Source: Thermoplasmata archaeon (GTDB lineage Archaea; Thermoplasmatota; Thermoplasmata; Halarchaeoplasmatales; Halarchaeoplasmataceae). Taken from it: 21,047 nt of DNA. Positions 7,146-13,881 of this stretch are shown here, one piece after another. Location of the stretch: assembly GCA_007129655.1 (NCBI GenBank), contig SKVC01000095.1, positions 1 through 21,047 on the forward strand, read 5' to 3'. Made by a program: the position numbers and the translations under genes. Numbering within the stretch: position 1 is the first letter of the stretch; each line of letters begins with the position of its first letter. The notes under the pieces were generated by a model. It searched no databases. It was given only the letters and a program-made list of their open reading frames with translations, and was not told where the DNA came from.

Positions 7146-7187
7146 ATGACTTATGAAGACGTAAAACGTCTGAATGAGGTGTTATGA
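7146..7187 (+). CDS. Thirteen-codon upstream ORF coupled to rpl7ae
   Basis: An ATG at 7146 opens a frame encoding MTYEDVKRLNEVL, whose TGA overlaps the rpl7ae start (TGATG at 7185-7189). It sits just after the predicted transcription start, so ribosomes could load there without a Shine-Dalgarno sequence. It contains the leader hairpin and the Shine-Dalgarno sequence of rpl7ae. Whether it is translated cannot be told from sequence; such overlap is typical of translational coupling, but chance is possible in so short a frame. Confidence 0.35.
   Translation: MTYEDVKRLNEVL
7151..7181 (+). promoter_or_regulatory. Kink-turn-like element and Shine-Dalgarno sequence in the rpl7ae leader
   Basis: A perfect six-pair stem, AGACGT (7157-7162) with ACGTCT (7166-7171) and an AAA loop, is flanked by GA at 7155-7156 on the left and GA at 7172-7173 on the right. 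That is the tandem sheared G-A arrangement of a kink-turn, with TAT (7152-7154) as the three-base bulge. The outer stem is weak by eye (T7151-A7174, then mismatches). The Shine-Dalgarno GAGGTG is at 7176-7181. L7Ae is known to bind kink-turns, and self-control through its own leader has been reported in Sulfolobus. Confidence 0.4.
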
Positions 7188-7555
7188 TGGCAAAAAATAT
7201 ATACGTAAATTTCGAGATGCCCGCCGAACTGGTGGATAAGACCTATGAAATAGTAGAACTTTCCAGAGATACCGGTAGGGTAAGAAAGGGAACAAATGAA
7301 GTAACGAAAGTAGTCGAACGCGGTGAGGCTAAGCTCGTAGTTATGGCGGAAGACGTAAGTCCCCCTGAGATACTAGCACACATACCCTTGCTTTGCGAGG
7401 AAAGGGATGTCCCCTACGCCTATGTTCCGTCCAAACAAGAACTAGGCGGTGCAGCCGGCGTTAAAGCAGGGACGGCTTCAATAGCTGTTACCAATCCGGG
7501 TAAATCCGGTGAGATGCTGGCGACCCTTACGAAATCACTTTCGAAACTGAAGTAG
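7187..7555 (+). CDS. rpl7ae: Ribosomal protein L7Ae (kink-turn binding)
   Basis: 122 residues, the usual archaeal length. Family features are the N-terminal FEMPAELVDKTYEIVELSRDTG, the RNA-binding RVRKGTNEVTKVVERG, the strand LVVMAEDVSPPEI and the C-terminal helix region ending in GAAGVKAGTASIAV. It is a ribosomal protein and also a core part of box C/D and H/ACA ribonucleoproteins and of archaeal RNase P, always through kink-turns. Of the two adjacent ATGs, I choose 7187 because GAGGTG ends five bases before it; 7184 would leave only two. First gene of the conserved l7ae-s28e-l24e-ndk operon, preceded by a structured leader and an overlapping small ORF. Confidence 0.96.
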   Translation: MAKNIYVNFEMPAELVDKTYEIVELSRDTGRVRKGTNEVTKVVERGEAKLVVMAEDVSPPEILAHIPLLCEERDVPYAYVPSKQELGGAAGVKAGTASIAVTNPGKSGEMLATLTKSLSKLK

Positions 7556-7571
7556 CTTAGAGGCGAATAAG

Positions 7572-7784
7572 ATGGCTGATTATGAAGGAACTCCCGGAGA
7601 AGTTGTCGAACTTATTGGAAGGACAGGTATGACCGGTGAAGCAACCCAAGTAAAAGTAAGAGTACTAGAAGGCCGTGACGAAGGTAGAATTATCACACGA
7701 AATGTCATGGGTCCTATACAAAAGGGAGACATACTCATGCTGCGAGAAACCGCCAGAGAAGCCCGGAGCATAGGGGTGAGGTAA
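7572..7784 (+). CDS. rps28e: Ribosomal protein S28e
   Basis: 70 residues, the usual size. The family core is intact: VVELIGRTGMTGEATQVKVRV, LEGRDEGRIITRNVMGPI and the C-terminal GDILMLRETAREAR. A small-subunit protein found only in archaea and eukaryotes. GAGGCG lies seven bases before the ATG. It is the second gene of the operon, 16 bases after rpl7ae, and its stop (TAA at 7782-7784) is one base before the GTG start of rpl24e. Confidence 0.97.
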   Translation: MADYEGTPGEVVELIGRTGMTGEATQVKVRVLEGRDEGRIITRNVMGPIQKGDILMLRETAREARSIGVR

Positions 7785-7785
7785 A

Positions 7786-8058
7786 GTGCCAGAAACTAAA
7801 CAATGCACCTTCTGTGGACATAAGATCGAGCCCGGAACAGGAAAGATGTATGTCAAAACCGACGGTAAAATATTTCATTTCTGTGGGAACAAATGTCAGA
7901 AGAACATGATCAAGATGGGAAGAAAGGACAGGGAAACTCGCTGGACGATGAAATACGCCCAGGAGAAAGCACTTATCACACATCGTAAGAAGGCCGATAA
8001 AAAGAAGAAAGCTCCTGCTAAGAAAAAACTGATCCGTAGAAAGAAGGCAAAGGAGTAG
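7786..8058 (+). CDS. rpl24e: Ribosomal protein L24e with a long lysine-rich tail
   Basis: 90 residues. Residues 1 to about 60 are the L24e domain with a four-cysteine zinc site: CTFCGHKIEPGTGKMYV followed by FHFCGNKCQ. Archaeal L24e is commonly 60-70 residues, so the last 25-30 residues here, almost all Lys, Arg and Ala, form an extension that probably contacts rRNA (inference). The start is a GTG at 7786 with GAGGT immediately upstream in the end of rps28e; it is the only start that includes the first zinc knuckle. Large-subunit protein, third gene of the operon. Confidence 0.95.
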   Translation: MPETKQCTFCGHKIEPGTGKMYVKTDGKIFHFCGNKCQKNMIKMGRKDRETRWTMKYAQEKALITHRKKADKKKKAPAKKKLIRRKKAKE

Positions 8059-8067
8059 TGATCCATC

Positions 8068-8517
8068 TTGGAAAGGACCTTCGCTATGATCAAACCCGAT
8101 GGAGTACAGCGGGGTTTGATCGGTCAGATAATCACCCGGATCGAAAGACGCGGTCTTCGATTGGAAGCCCTCAAGATGATACGATTGGATAAGGATACCG
8201 CCGCAGAACATTATAAAGAACATGTGGGCAAGGGCTTCTATGATTCCCTGCTTGATTATATCACCTCGGGACCGGTGGTTGTGATGGCAATATACGGAGA
8301 TTCATCAGTATCTATGATCAGAGATATCGTTGGTAAGACGGATCCTAAAAAAGCGGCACCCGGTACAATCAGAGCTGATTTTGGTATCGATATATCGCGA
8401 AATATAATACACGCCGCCGATTCACCCGAAAGCGCAGAACGTGAACTCAATGTATACTTCGATGGATCTGAGTATCAAAATTACTCAAAACCTGATGAAA
8501 AGTGGCTCTACCCTTAG
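8068..8517 (+). CDS. ndk: Nucleoside diphosphate kinase
   Basis: 149 residues, the family's normal length. MERTFAMIKPDGVQRGLIG is the classic N-terminus and fixes the start at an unusual TTG codon. Upstream, the sequence GGAG-TAG-TGATCC resembles the archaeal anti-SD complement split by the rpl24e stop codon. The active-site histidine lies in the motif NIIHAADSPESAERE. The enzyme transfers phosphate between nucleoside tri- and diphosphates. It is the fourth gene of the ribosomal operon, as in many archaea, where infB often follows; here the next gene is on the opposite strand and overlaps the last four bases. Confidence 0.97.
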   Translation: MERTFAMIKPDGVQRGLIGQIITRIERRGLRLEALKMIRLDKDTAAEHYKEHVGKGFYDSLLDYITSGPVVVMAIYGDSSVSMIRDIVGKTDPKKAAPGTIRADFGIDISRNIIHAADSPESAERELNVYFDGSEYQNYSKPDEKWLYP

Positions 8518-10892
8518 ATCAATGAATCCAAACGCGTCCTGACTTTATCTAGGAACTGTCCGGCCCCTATTCTTTCAAGATTGTCGACGGCTTCACGGTA
8601 GTTATCAATAGCTTTATCTTTATCTCCCATGGCTTCATATATCTCACCGATACCATATTTCGTTTCTGCATAGGTAAAAGGTATCTCTAAATCCTTGATC
8701 GTATCGAGGGCTTTTTCGTAATACTCTAATCCTTCTTCATAATCCTCCATCTCTTTATGGATTATACCCATAACCCGGTATACACCAGATAACCCGATCA
8801 GATCGTTTAGTGTTTTCATAATATTTTCCGCCCTTCCCGCATATATCTTGGCCTTTTTGGTATCTCCTTTATAAGCTAGTGCTTCCGCCCTATTGAAATA
8901 GCTCCAGCCTATGAACATCTTGTTACCTATCTTCTTAGCATTTTCTCCACACTTCTCGAAATATTCTATTGCAACATCCCATTCGCCCTTCTTCATGTAT
9001 TGATCGCCGATATTGTTGTACGCCTTGGCTAGGTCTCTGAAAGCGTTCTGTTCATTTAGCGTTGGAAGACTGCGTTTATAATACTCGATAGCCTTATCAT
9101 TATCTCCTTTATGAGCATAAATGTTGCCCATATCGAGATATGTGAGTGAAAGTATACGCTTGTTATCCGCTTTATTTGCCATCTCGATAGCTTTTTCGTA
9201 ATGTTCGATACCCTCTTCGAAACTTCCTTCCCTCCAATGAAGGTATCCCAACCCTCTATTGGCATCGGCTATTTTGTCGTAATCTTCTATGTCTTGAACT
9301 AACACCATACATCTTTCGAAGGTCTCCTTAGCTCTATCGAATTGCTGTACCCCTCTGTATATGTGGCCGAGCTTTCTTAACGCATCACCTTCTAACTCTT
9401 TGTCGTTTTCTTCCTTTGATATCTCAAGTAGTCTCTCATAAGATCCCTTGGCCTTCTCCCAATGACTTATATCGAAACATAGATTCCCTATTATTTTGAG
9501 TAAGTTTTTTTCTTTGTCTTTCTCATCCTCTAGCCCCTTTGCACTTATCAGCGAGGTGATAGCTCTTTCGTAATAATCCAAAGCAGATTCAACGGCGAAA
9601 CTCTCCATCGCTTTTTCTCCGGCCTTTATGGAATATTCATAAGCCTTTTCGTAATCCTTTCCGTTAAAGAAATGTCTGCTAAGTGCATAGTAATGATCAT
9701 CCAATCTGCTGGAGTAAATATGCTCGATTGCATCTCCTATCTTTTTATGCAGAACCCGTTTACGACTCTTCCCCATATTATCGTATATTATGGTGCGTAT
9801 CTGTATGTGTCCGAATCGGAACACTTCCTCTTCCCCTTTTTTTTCATGTATCAAACCGTGCTCCACCAATTCATCTATAATATCTAGCATCTCGATGACA
9901 TCCATATTTACAGCGTACTCAAGGATTTCAAAATCAAATTCCGTACCTATCATAGCGGCATACATCAACAAATTTTTCTCGTCTTTAGAAAGACTCTCTA
10001 TCCGTCTTACTGTTATATCTTTTATCGAAGAAGGAATTTTTATGTCTGACAGGTCCTTCTCTGGATCCCAAGTGTAGGAATAAGGGTCGATCACACCTTC
10101 ATCTACCATGGAGTTAAGCATCTCGACGATAAAATATGGATTGCCTTCTGTTTCCCGGTAAACCATCAGTAAAAATGACTGAGGAAGATCTTCCGAACGA
10201 AGTCTTTTTTTGATCATCTCTGAAGCGGTTTTAAATGAGAATCTAGTCAATTCTATTTTGTTGATAAGCTTCTCTTCTCTCATCCTGTCTAGTACCTTGT
10301 TCAGGGGTACAACCTCTTCATCTATTATCAACTCTTCCGGTCTGTAAGCTCCCAATATGAGTACACTATTATTTCTGATGTTCCTGGCAATATGATGGAG
10401 GAGCCTGGAAGATACTTCGTCGATCCACTGCAGATCATCTATGAAAAGCAGAACAGGGCTACCATAAGATATGTCTTTGATTTCATTTGTGAGTTGATCG
10501 AACATCATCTCTCTTTTGTCGGTGAGAGATATATTGGTTGTTTCATCTACTCCCATCAGACTGATCGGTAGGCGGCTGACCATAGATGTTTCTACAGAAT
10601 CCTGATCTCCCGTCTTTCCCAGGGCTTCTAAAAATGGTAAGTATGGATCCGCACTTTCATAATATAGGCATCTGCCCTTCAGTATTTCGAATCCGAGCTC
10701 TTCACATCTGTCTGCCACTGCTTCTGCTAATCTAGTTTTACCCACTCCGGCCTCTCCACTGATAAGAACTATGCGTCCATTTCCATCCTGTGTTTTCTGT
10801 ATGTGGGCTTCCAGACGATCCACTTCTTCTCGCCGGTTTACAAAATCATCCCCGGCATGGGGAACTACGTTTACCTCCTCTTCCGAAACCAT
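8514..10892 (-). CDS. AAA/STAND-type ATPase with a TPR array
   Basis: 792 residues. The N-terminal third is an AAA_16-like ATPase: the entry motif FVNRREEVDRL, Walker A GEAGVGKT at 46-53, Walker B LLFIDD at 147-152 followed by LQWID, and GAYRPEE after it. A helical middle region (about 250-400) precedes roughly ten TPR repeats (about 400-780), with recognisable YERAI, YEKAIEMA, YYKRSL, YFEKC, YYEKAL and NYREAV helices. The architecture is that of MalT-like/COG3899 signalling ATPases, but I see no DNA-binding or catalytic effector domain, so it may act as a scaffold. The protein is acidic with many Asp, Glu and Lys. The ATG at 10892 has no Shine-Dalgarno sequence but a TATA-like element about 32 bases upstream. 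The partner or signal is unknown. Confidence 0.88.
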   Translation of the reverse strand: MVSEEEVNVVPHAGDDFVNRREEVDRLEAHIQKTQDGNGRIVLISGEAGVGKTRLAEAVADRCEELGFEILKGRCLYYESADPYLPFLEALGKTGDQDSVETSMVSRLPISLMGVDETTNISLTDKREMMFDQLTNEIKDISYGSPVLLFIDDLQWIDEVSSRLLHHIARNIRNNSVLILGAYRPEELIIDEEVVPLNKVLDRMREEKLINKIELTRFSFKTASEMIKKRLRSEDLPQSFLLMVYRETEGNPYFIVEMLNSMVDEGVIDPYSYTWDPEKDLSDIKIPSSIKDITVRRIESLSKDEKNLLMYAAMIGTEFDFEILEYAVNMDVIEMLDIIDELVEHGLIHEKKGEEEVFRFGHIQIRTIIYDNMGKSRKRVLHKKIGDAIEHIYSSRLDDHYYALSRHFFNGKDYEKAYEYSIKAGEKAMESFAVESALDYYERAITSLISAKGLEDEKDKEKNLLKIIGNLCFDISHWEKAKGSYERLLEISKEENDKELEGDALRKLGHIYRGVQQFDRAKETFERCMVLVQDIEDYDKIADANRGLGYLHWREGSFEEGIEHYEKAIEMANKADNKRILSLTYLDMGNIYAHKGDNDKAIEYYKRSLPTLNEQNAFRDLAKAYNNIGDQYMKKGEWDVAIEYFEKCGENAKKIGNKMFIGWSYFNRAEALAYKGDTKKAKIYAGRAENIMKTLNDLIGLSGVYRVMGIIHKEMEDYEEGLEYYEKALDTIKDLEIPFTYAETKYGIGEIYEAMGDKDKAIDNYREAVDNLERIGAGQFLDKVRTRLDSLI

Positions 10893-10917
10893 TTCTAATA
10901 AAAAGACATTTCTTATT

Positions 10918-10930
10918 GGTTTTAAACTTT
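10918..10930 (-). promoter_or_regulatory. Probable TATA box for the ATPase-TPR gene
   Basis: AAAGTTTAAAACC on the minus strand is centred about 32 bases from the ATG at 10892, giving a leader of a few bases. Confidence 0.4.
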
Positions 10931-10975
10931 ACTATTATTAATCAAATAATTCAGATATGACATCTACCGAAAACC

Positions 10976-10997
10976 TTATATCTAATCCAAGATATAA
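10976..10997. promoter_or_regulatory. Inverted repeat at the RHH-ftsZ promoter (site A)
   Basis: TTATATC (10976-10982) and GATATAA (10991-10997) are perfect seven-base inverted arms separated by eight bases. The left arm is also the best TATA candidate for the RHH-ftsZ operon, so bound protein here would compete with the basal machinery. The repeat is A/T-rich and partly expected by chance. Confidence 0.35.
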
Positions 10998-11004
10998 CGT
11001 GTTT

Positions 11005-11033
11005 GTCTGACGTTTAATTTAATTACGTCCGAC
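11005..11033. promoter_or_regulatory. Inverted repeat at the RHH-ftsZ promoter (site B), candidate operator
   Basis: GTCTGACGT (11005-11013) and ACGTCCGAC (11025-11033) are nine-base inverted arms with one mismatch around an A/T-only 11-base centre. If 10977-10982 is the TATA box, transcription starts near 11005, so this site covers the start and first turns of the transcript: a repressor position. RHH proteins bind such repeats. Confidence 0.45.
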
Positions 11034-11054
11034 TAAAATAACTATGGTGCCGCG

Positions 11055-11375
11055 ATGTCGTCTGACACAAAAAGAATAACCGTGAGGATCCCCGTATCCA
11101 TGGCCGAGGAACTTGAAGAGATCGTATCCAGGGACAATTACTCCAATGTATCCGAGGTCATCAGAGCAGCTTTAGACTCTTTTATAGAAGCAAAGAATGC
11201 CCCGGAGTACATATCCAATGTAACAGTGGCACTACCAAAGAAAAATGTTGACGACATTCAGGACCTCGTCAATGAAGGCGATTCGATATCTGTAGACGAC
11301 GCTATAAGAAATGCAGTAAGAGAGTATGTAAGAGATCGTCTTACCGAATTTAAAAAACATATAAATGAAGAATAA
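11055..11375 (+). CDS. Tandem ribbon-helix-helix regulator upstream of ftsZ (CdrS-like)
   Basis: 106 residues containing two RHH domains. The first (about 5-47) has strand RITVRIPVSMAEEL, a helix, then SNVSEVIRAALDSFIEA. The second (about 53-98) has strand NVTVALPKKNVDDI, then SVDDAIRNAVREYVRDRL. A normal RHH protein has one such unit and dimerises; two in one chain would give a pre-formed pseudo-dimer with two unlike DNA-contact strands. In haloarchaea a short RHH protein, CdrS, is encoded next to ftsZ2 and controls division genes; this gene occupies the same position, 44 bases before ftsZ. The ATG has a weak GGTG upstream. Two inverted repeats in its own promoter suggest autoregulation (inference). 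Confidence 0.82.
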   Translation: MSSDTKRITVRIPVSMAEELEEIVSRDNYSNVSEVIRAALDSFIEAKNAPEYISNVTVALPKKNVDDIQDLVNEGDSISVDDAIRNAVREYVRDRLTEFKKHINEE

Positions 11376-11379
11376 ATGA

Positions 11380-11397
11380 ATGTCCGGGATGGGACAT
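11380..11397 (+). promoter_or_regulatory. Hairpin between the RHH gene and ftsZ
   Basis: ATGTCC (11380-11385) and GGACAT (11392-11397) form a perfect six-pair stem with a six-base loop. It sits just before the ftsZ Shine-Dalgarno sequence GGAAGG (11405-11410) and may influence ftsZ translation or transcript processing. Short, so chance cannot be excluded. Confidence 0.3.
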
Positions 11398-11419
11398 ATC
11401 TAATGGAAGGATGCAGGAC

Positions 11420-12397
11420 ATGAAAAAAGCAGACAAAGATTCGCTTGGCTCAAAAGAGCTTTCCGTGTATATAGTCGGTGTAGGAGGTGCAGGCAGCAAC
11501 AGCATCAACCGACTTGCCGGTATGGGGATTCAGGGTGCGGAAACGATAGCGGTCAACACCGACAAGGAGCATTTGCTTCAGATGAAGGCGGATAAACGTC
11601 TACTCATCGGCAGAGGTTACACCGGAGGATTAGGTGCAGGAGGAGATCCGAACGTGGGTCAAGAATGCGCAGAAGTTGCATGGAAAAAATTTTGCAGCTT
11701 TTTCAAGGGCTCGAATCTGGCCTTCGTGATCACTGGATTAGGCGGAGGAACCGGAACCGGAGCGGCGCCTGTTATCGTTGAAAATGCCCGTAGACAAGGA
11801 GCCATGGTAGTAGCTATAGTTACTATGCCATTCTCTTTCGAAAAATCATTCAAAAGGAAACGTGCCCTGGCCGGACTCAACAAGATACAGACCTATGCAA
11901 ATTCAACTATAGTCTTGGAGAACGACTGTTTATTACAGGTCGCCCCGAACATGCCTGTCAACAGAGCCTTCGCCATGATGGATACCCTCACCGCAAGCAT
12001 CGTCAAGAGTGTGACGGAAACTGTAACATGCCCGTCGCTTATAAACTTGGATTTCAACGACTTACGGACTATTTTGGAAGCCGGTGGTGTATCTACCATC
12101 ATGATCGGTGAATCCAGTGTAGATGACCCGGAAAAAGCGGTCAAAGAAGCCAGTGGCAATCCCTTTTTGAAGGTAGATTATACCGGTGCAAAAAACGCTT
12201 TGATACACCTTACCGGGGGCAGCGATCTGACAGTAACTAAGATGAATCAGGTACTGGGTATGATGACTTCACAACTGGATTCCAATGCAGGCGTTATCTG
12301 GGGTGCAAGGGTTGATGCCGAGTACAATCATCGTATAAAGCTGATGTCCATAATCACAGGCCTTCGCCAGGGACGTAAACCCCTTACCATATCATAA
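11420..12397 (+). CDS. ftsZ: Cell division GTPase FtsZ without a C-terminal tail
   Basis: 325 residues. The tubulin signature GGGTGTG is at 108-114 (GLGGGTGTGAAP), the N-terminal GGAGSNSINRL and NTDKEHLL motifs are intact, and the T7 loop NLDFNDL with Asp211 and Asp214 at 209-215 carries the catalytic acidic residues. It polymerises with GTP to form the division ring. I start at the ATG at 11420, which is nine bases after GGAAGG; the ATG at 11411 directly abuts that Shine-Dalgarno sequence. After the last conserved beta strand (LMSIITGLR) only nine residues remain, so the flexible linker and the conserved C-terminal peptide that usually bind SepF or FtsA are missing. It is probably co-transcribed with the RHH regulator. 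Confidence 0.95.
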   Translation: MKKADKDSLGSKELSVYIVGVGGAGSNSINRLAGMGIQGAETIAVNTDKEHLLQMKADKRLLIGRGYTGGLGAGGDPNVGQECAEVAWKKFCSFFKGSNLAFVITGLGGGTGTGAAPVIVENARRQGAMVVAIVTMPFSFEKSFKRKRALAGLNKIQTYANSTIVLENDCLLQVAPNMPVNRAFAMMDTLTASIVKSVTETVTCPSLINLDFNDLRTILEAGGVSTIMIGESSVDDPEKAVKEASGNPFLKVDYTGAKNALIHLTGGSDLTVTKMNQVLGMMTSQLDSNAGVIWGARVDAEYNHRIKLMSIITGLRQGRKPLTIS

Positions 12398-12420
12398 GTT
12401 CACGCTAAACCTCCTCTCCC

Positions 12421-12430
12421 CTTTTTTCTT
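12421..12430 (+). terminator. T-rich terminator after ftsZ
   Basis: A pyrimidine-rich tract ending in a run of six T at 12422-12427 follows the ftsZ stop by 25 bases and precedes the next promoter. Archaeal RNA polymerase commonly terminates at such U-tracts. Confidence 0.4.
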
Positions 12431-12471
12431 ACCGATAATTATTTCCCTTTACACCGACTATCTAAACACCT

Positions 12472-13425
12472 ATGCGGTACGATCCTAAGATATATAGTTC
12501 GGAAAAGCTCAAATGGAAACTGATAAAAAAGTATAAGGGCTGTACTGTCGAAAAGACTCTACCCGGAAAGCAGATAGATACCACATGTGGACCTGCATAT
12601 TGTATCACGTCCAAAACCGAACATTCGATAGATCTGCCTGACGAAAAAGAAGCGATAACGACGGTGACCAACGATCTTCGTATCTTGCCGGGCGTGGGAC
12701 CTAAAACCGTTTCCAAGCTAAATAAACAGGGTATAAAAAACATATACGATCTACGGGAGAACGACTACAAATCCGGACATATAGATTGTATATTGAATGA
12801 AATAGAGTCCTGCGATATGGAAGCCTTGATGACTCGGATAGAGAGATGGCACGGCAATAATCATCCCTCTTGTTACCGATTGATGGGGTTCCTTGAACCG
12901 AGAGACCTTTTATTTTTTGACATCGAGACCATGGGCCTCCGATTCCAACCGGCTTTTTTGATAGGAGTCGGTCGGTTTGAGAACGGAGGTTTCACCGTAA
13001 GACAATATCTAGCCAGAAACCTTTCGGAAGAAAAGGCTGTTGTACAGGCATTCCTTGATGAATTGAACTGTTGTACATCCCTCGTCAGCTTCAACGGTCG
13101 AAGCTTCGATTCTCGCTTCATCAAGGACCGGATGGAAGTACTAGGGCTGGAAGGCGATCTGAACATACCGCATCTCGATCTGTTGCATATGTCCCGACGT
13201 ATATTTGACTTGCCGAATCATCGTCTCTCAACCATCGAGGAACATGTGCTGGGCGTCACCCGTGAGAATGACCTGGCTAGTGCAATGGTACCCAACTATT
13301 ATTCACTGTATCTAAAAAAAGGAAACCCGGGACCTCTTGTACCAATAATCGAACACAATCGTCAGGACGTCGTATCCATGGCTATCTTACTCCGTCTTAT
13401 CGGGTCGAAACTTAGAGATAAATAG
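12472..13425 (+). CDS. Predicted DEDD-family exonuclease (YprB/RNase_H_2-like) with helix-hairpin-helix
   Basis: 317 residues. A helix-hairpin-helix at about 70-95 (LRILPGVGPKTVSKLNKQGI) suggests DNA binding. The C-terminal half is an RNase H-fold nuclease: FFDIETMGL with Asp150 and Glu152, LVSFNGRSFD, and the closing HNRQDVVSMAIL with the last acidic residue. This matches the COG3359 predicted exonuclease family; its substrate is not established. The N-terminal 60 residues are not recognisable. There is no Shine-Dalgarno sequence; an ATAATTAT element about 33 bases upstream could be the TATA box. The last 39 bases overlap the 3' end of the convergent DUF457 gene, so the two messages would be complementary at their ends. 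Confidence 0.87.
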   Translation: MRYDPKIYSSEKLKWKLIKKYKGCTVEKTLPGKQIDTTCGPAYCITSKTEHSIDLPDEKEAITTVTNDLRILPGVGPKTVSKLNKQGIKNIYDLRENDYKSGHIDCILNEIESCDMEALMTRIERWHGNNHPSCYRLMGFLEPRDLLFFDIETMGLRFQPAFLIGVGRFENGGFTVRQYLARNLSEEKAVVQAFLDELNCCTSLVSFNGRSFDSRFIKDRMEVLGLEGDLNIPHLDLLHMSRRIFDLPNHRLSTIEEHVLGVTRENDLASAMVPNYYSLYLKKGNPGPLVPIIEHNRQDVVSMAILLRLIGSKLRDK

Positions 13426-13881
13426 CGCCGTGGAACCGGTTATGATCGCAGGTAAGACATCTATGCTAAGGTAAAATCCAGGTGCATATGGCTTGAACGG
13501 TAACGGCCAAAGTAGTCCGTAAATACGTCCGGTGGTACTTATTAGAAAGATGTCCAGCACCAAGTGTGATAAAAGTCCCAGAACCAAGAACAAAAATATT
13601 TTTTCTCTGTATCTGTTGTTTGAGAGTAGAGCTAGTATGCCCACCACCATCATACTTCCGCCCAGGGTGTGCAGTGGAGACCATGAAAATGGAATCTTCA
13701 GAGTGTTTTCTATGGACCCCGGGTCAAGTATCAACCCTATCCTGGTGAGATCCGGCAAAGTAGCTCCTATCATCGCTGCGGTTATATGGTACGATTTTAT
13801 CCGATCGTATTTCCATGACAACAGTGTTGCTGCGGTGAAAGCCACGAATACGTGGGTCAACAGGTCAGCCGTCGTCTTCAC
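13387..13881 (-). CDS. DUF457/YdjM-like membrane-bound metal-dependent hydrolase
   Basis: 164 residues, predominantly hydrophobic, with four or so membrane helices. Family features are the N-terminal LLTHVFVAF histidine motif, GATLPDLTR, FSWSPLHTLGG and the GLLSHLVLDIF (HxxxD) motif, which together supply the putative metal ligands. The family is annotated as membrane-bound metal-dependent hydrolase; the true substrate is unknown, with links to lipid or cell-envelope turnover in other organisms. It is the last gene of a four-gene minus-strand unit; its start overlaps the end of the preceding gene by 17 bases, indicating translational coupling. Its 3' end overlaps the convergent exonuclease gene by 39 bases. 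Confidence 0.8.
   Translation of the reverse strand: MKTTADLLTHVFVAFTAATLLSWKYDRIKSYHITAAMIGATLPDLTRIGLILDPGSIENTLKIPFSWSPLHTLGGSMMVVGILALLSNNRYREKIFLFLVLGLLSHLVLDIFLISTTGRIYGLLWPLPFKPYAPGFYLSIDVLPAIITGSTALFISKFRPDKTE

Noticed and set aside
7735..8223. 162-residue minus-strand frame opposite rps28e, rpl24e and ndk
   Set aside because: Its composition reflects the complement of lysine-rich ribosomal genes (Phe, Leu, Ser) and all three sense genes are certain.
8514..8600. Continuation of the ribosomal operon with infB
   Set aside because: No plus-strand coding frame follows ndk; the sequence is clearly the 3' end of the minus-strand TPR protein.
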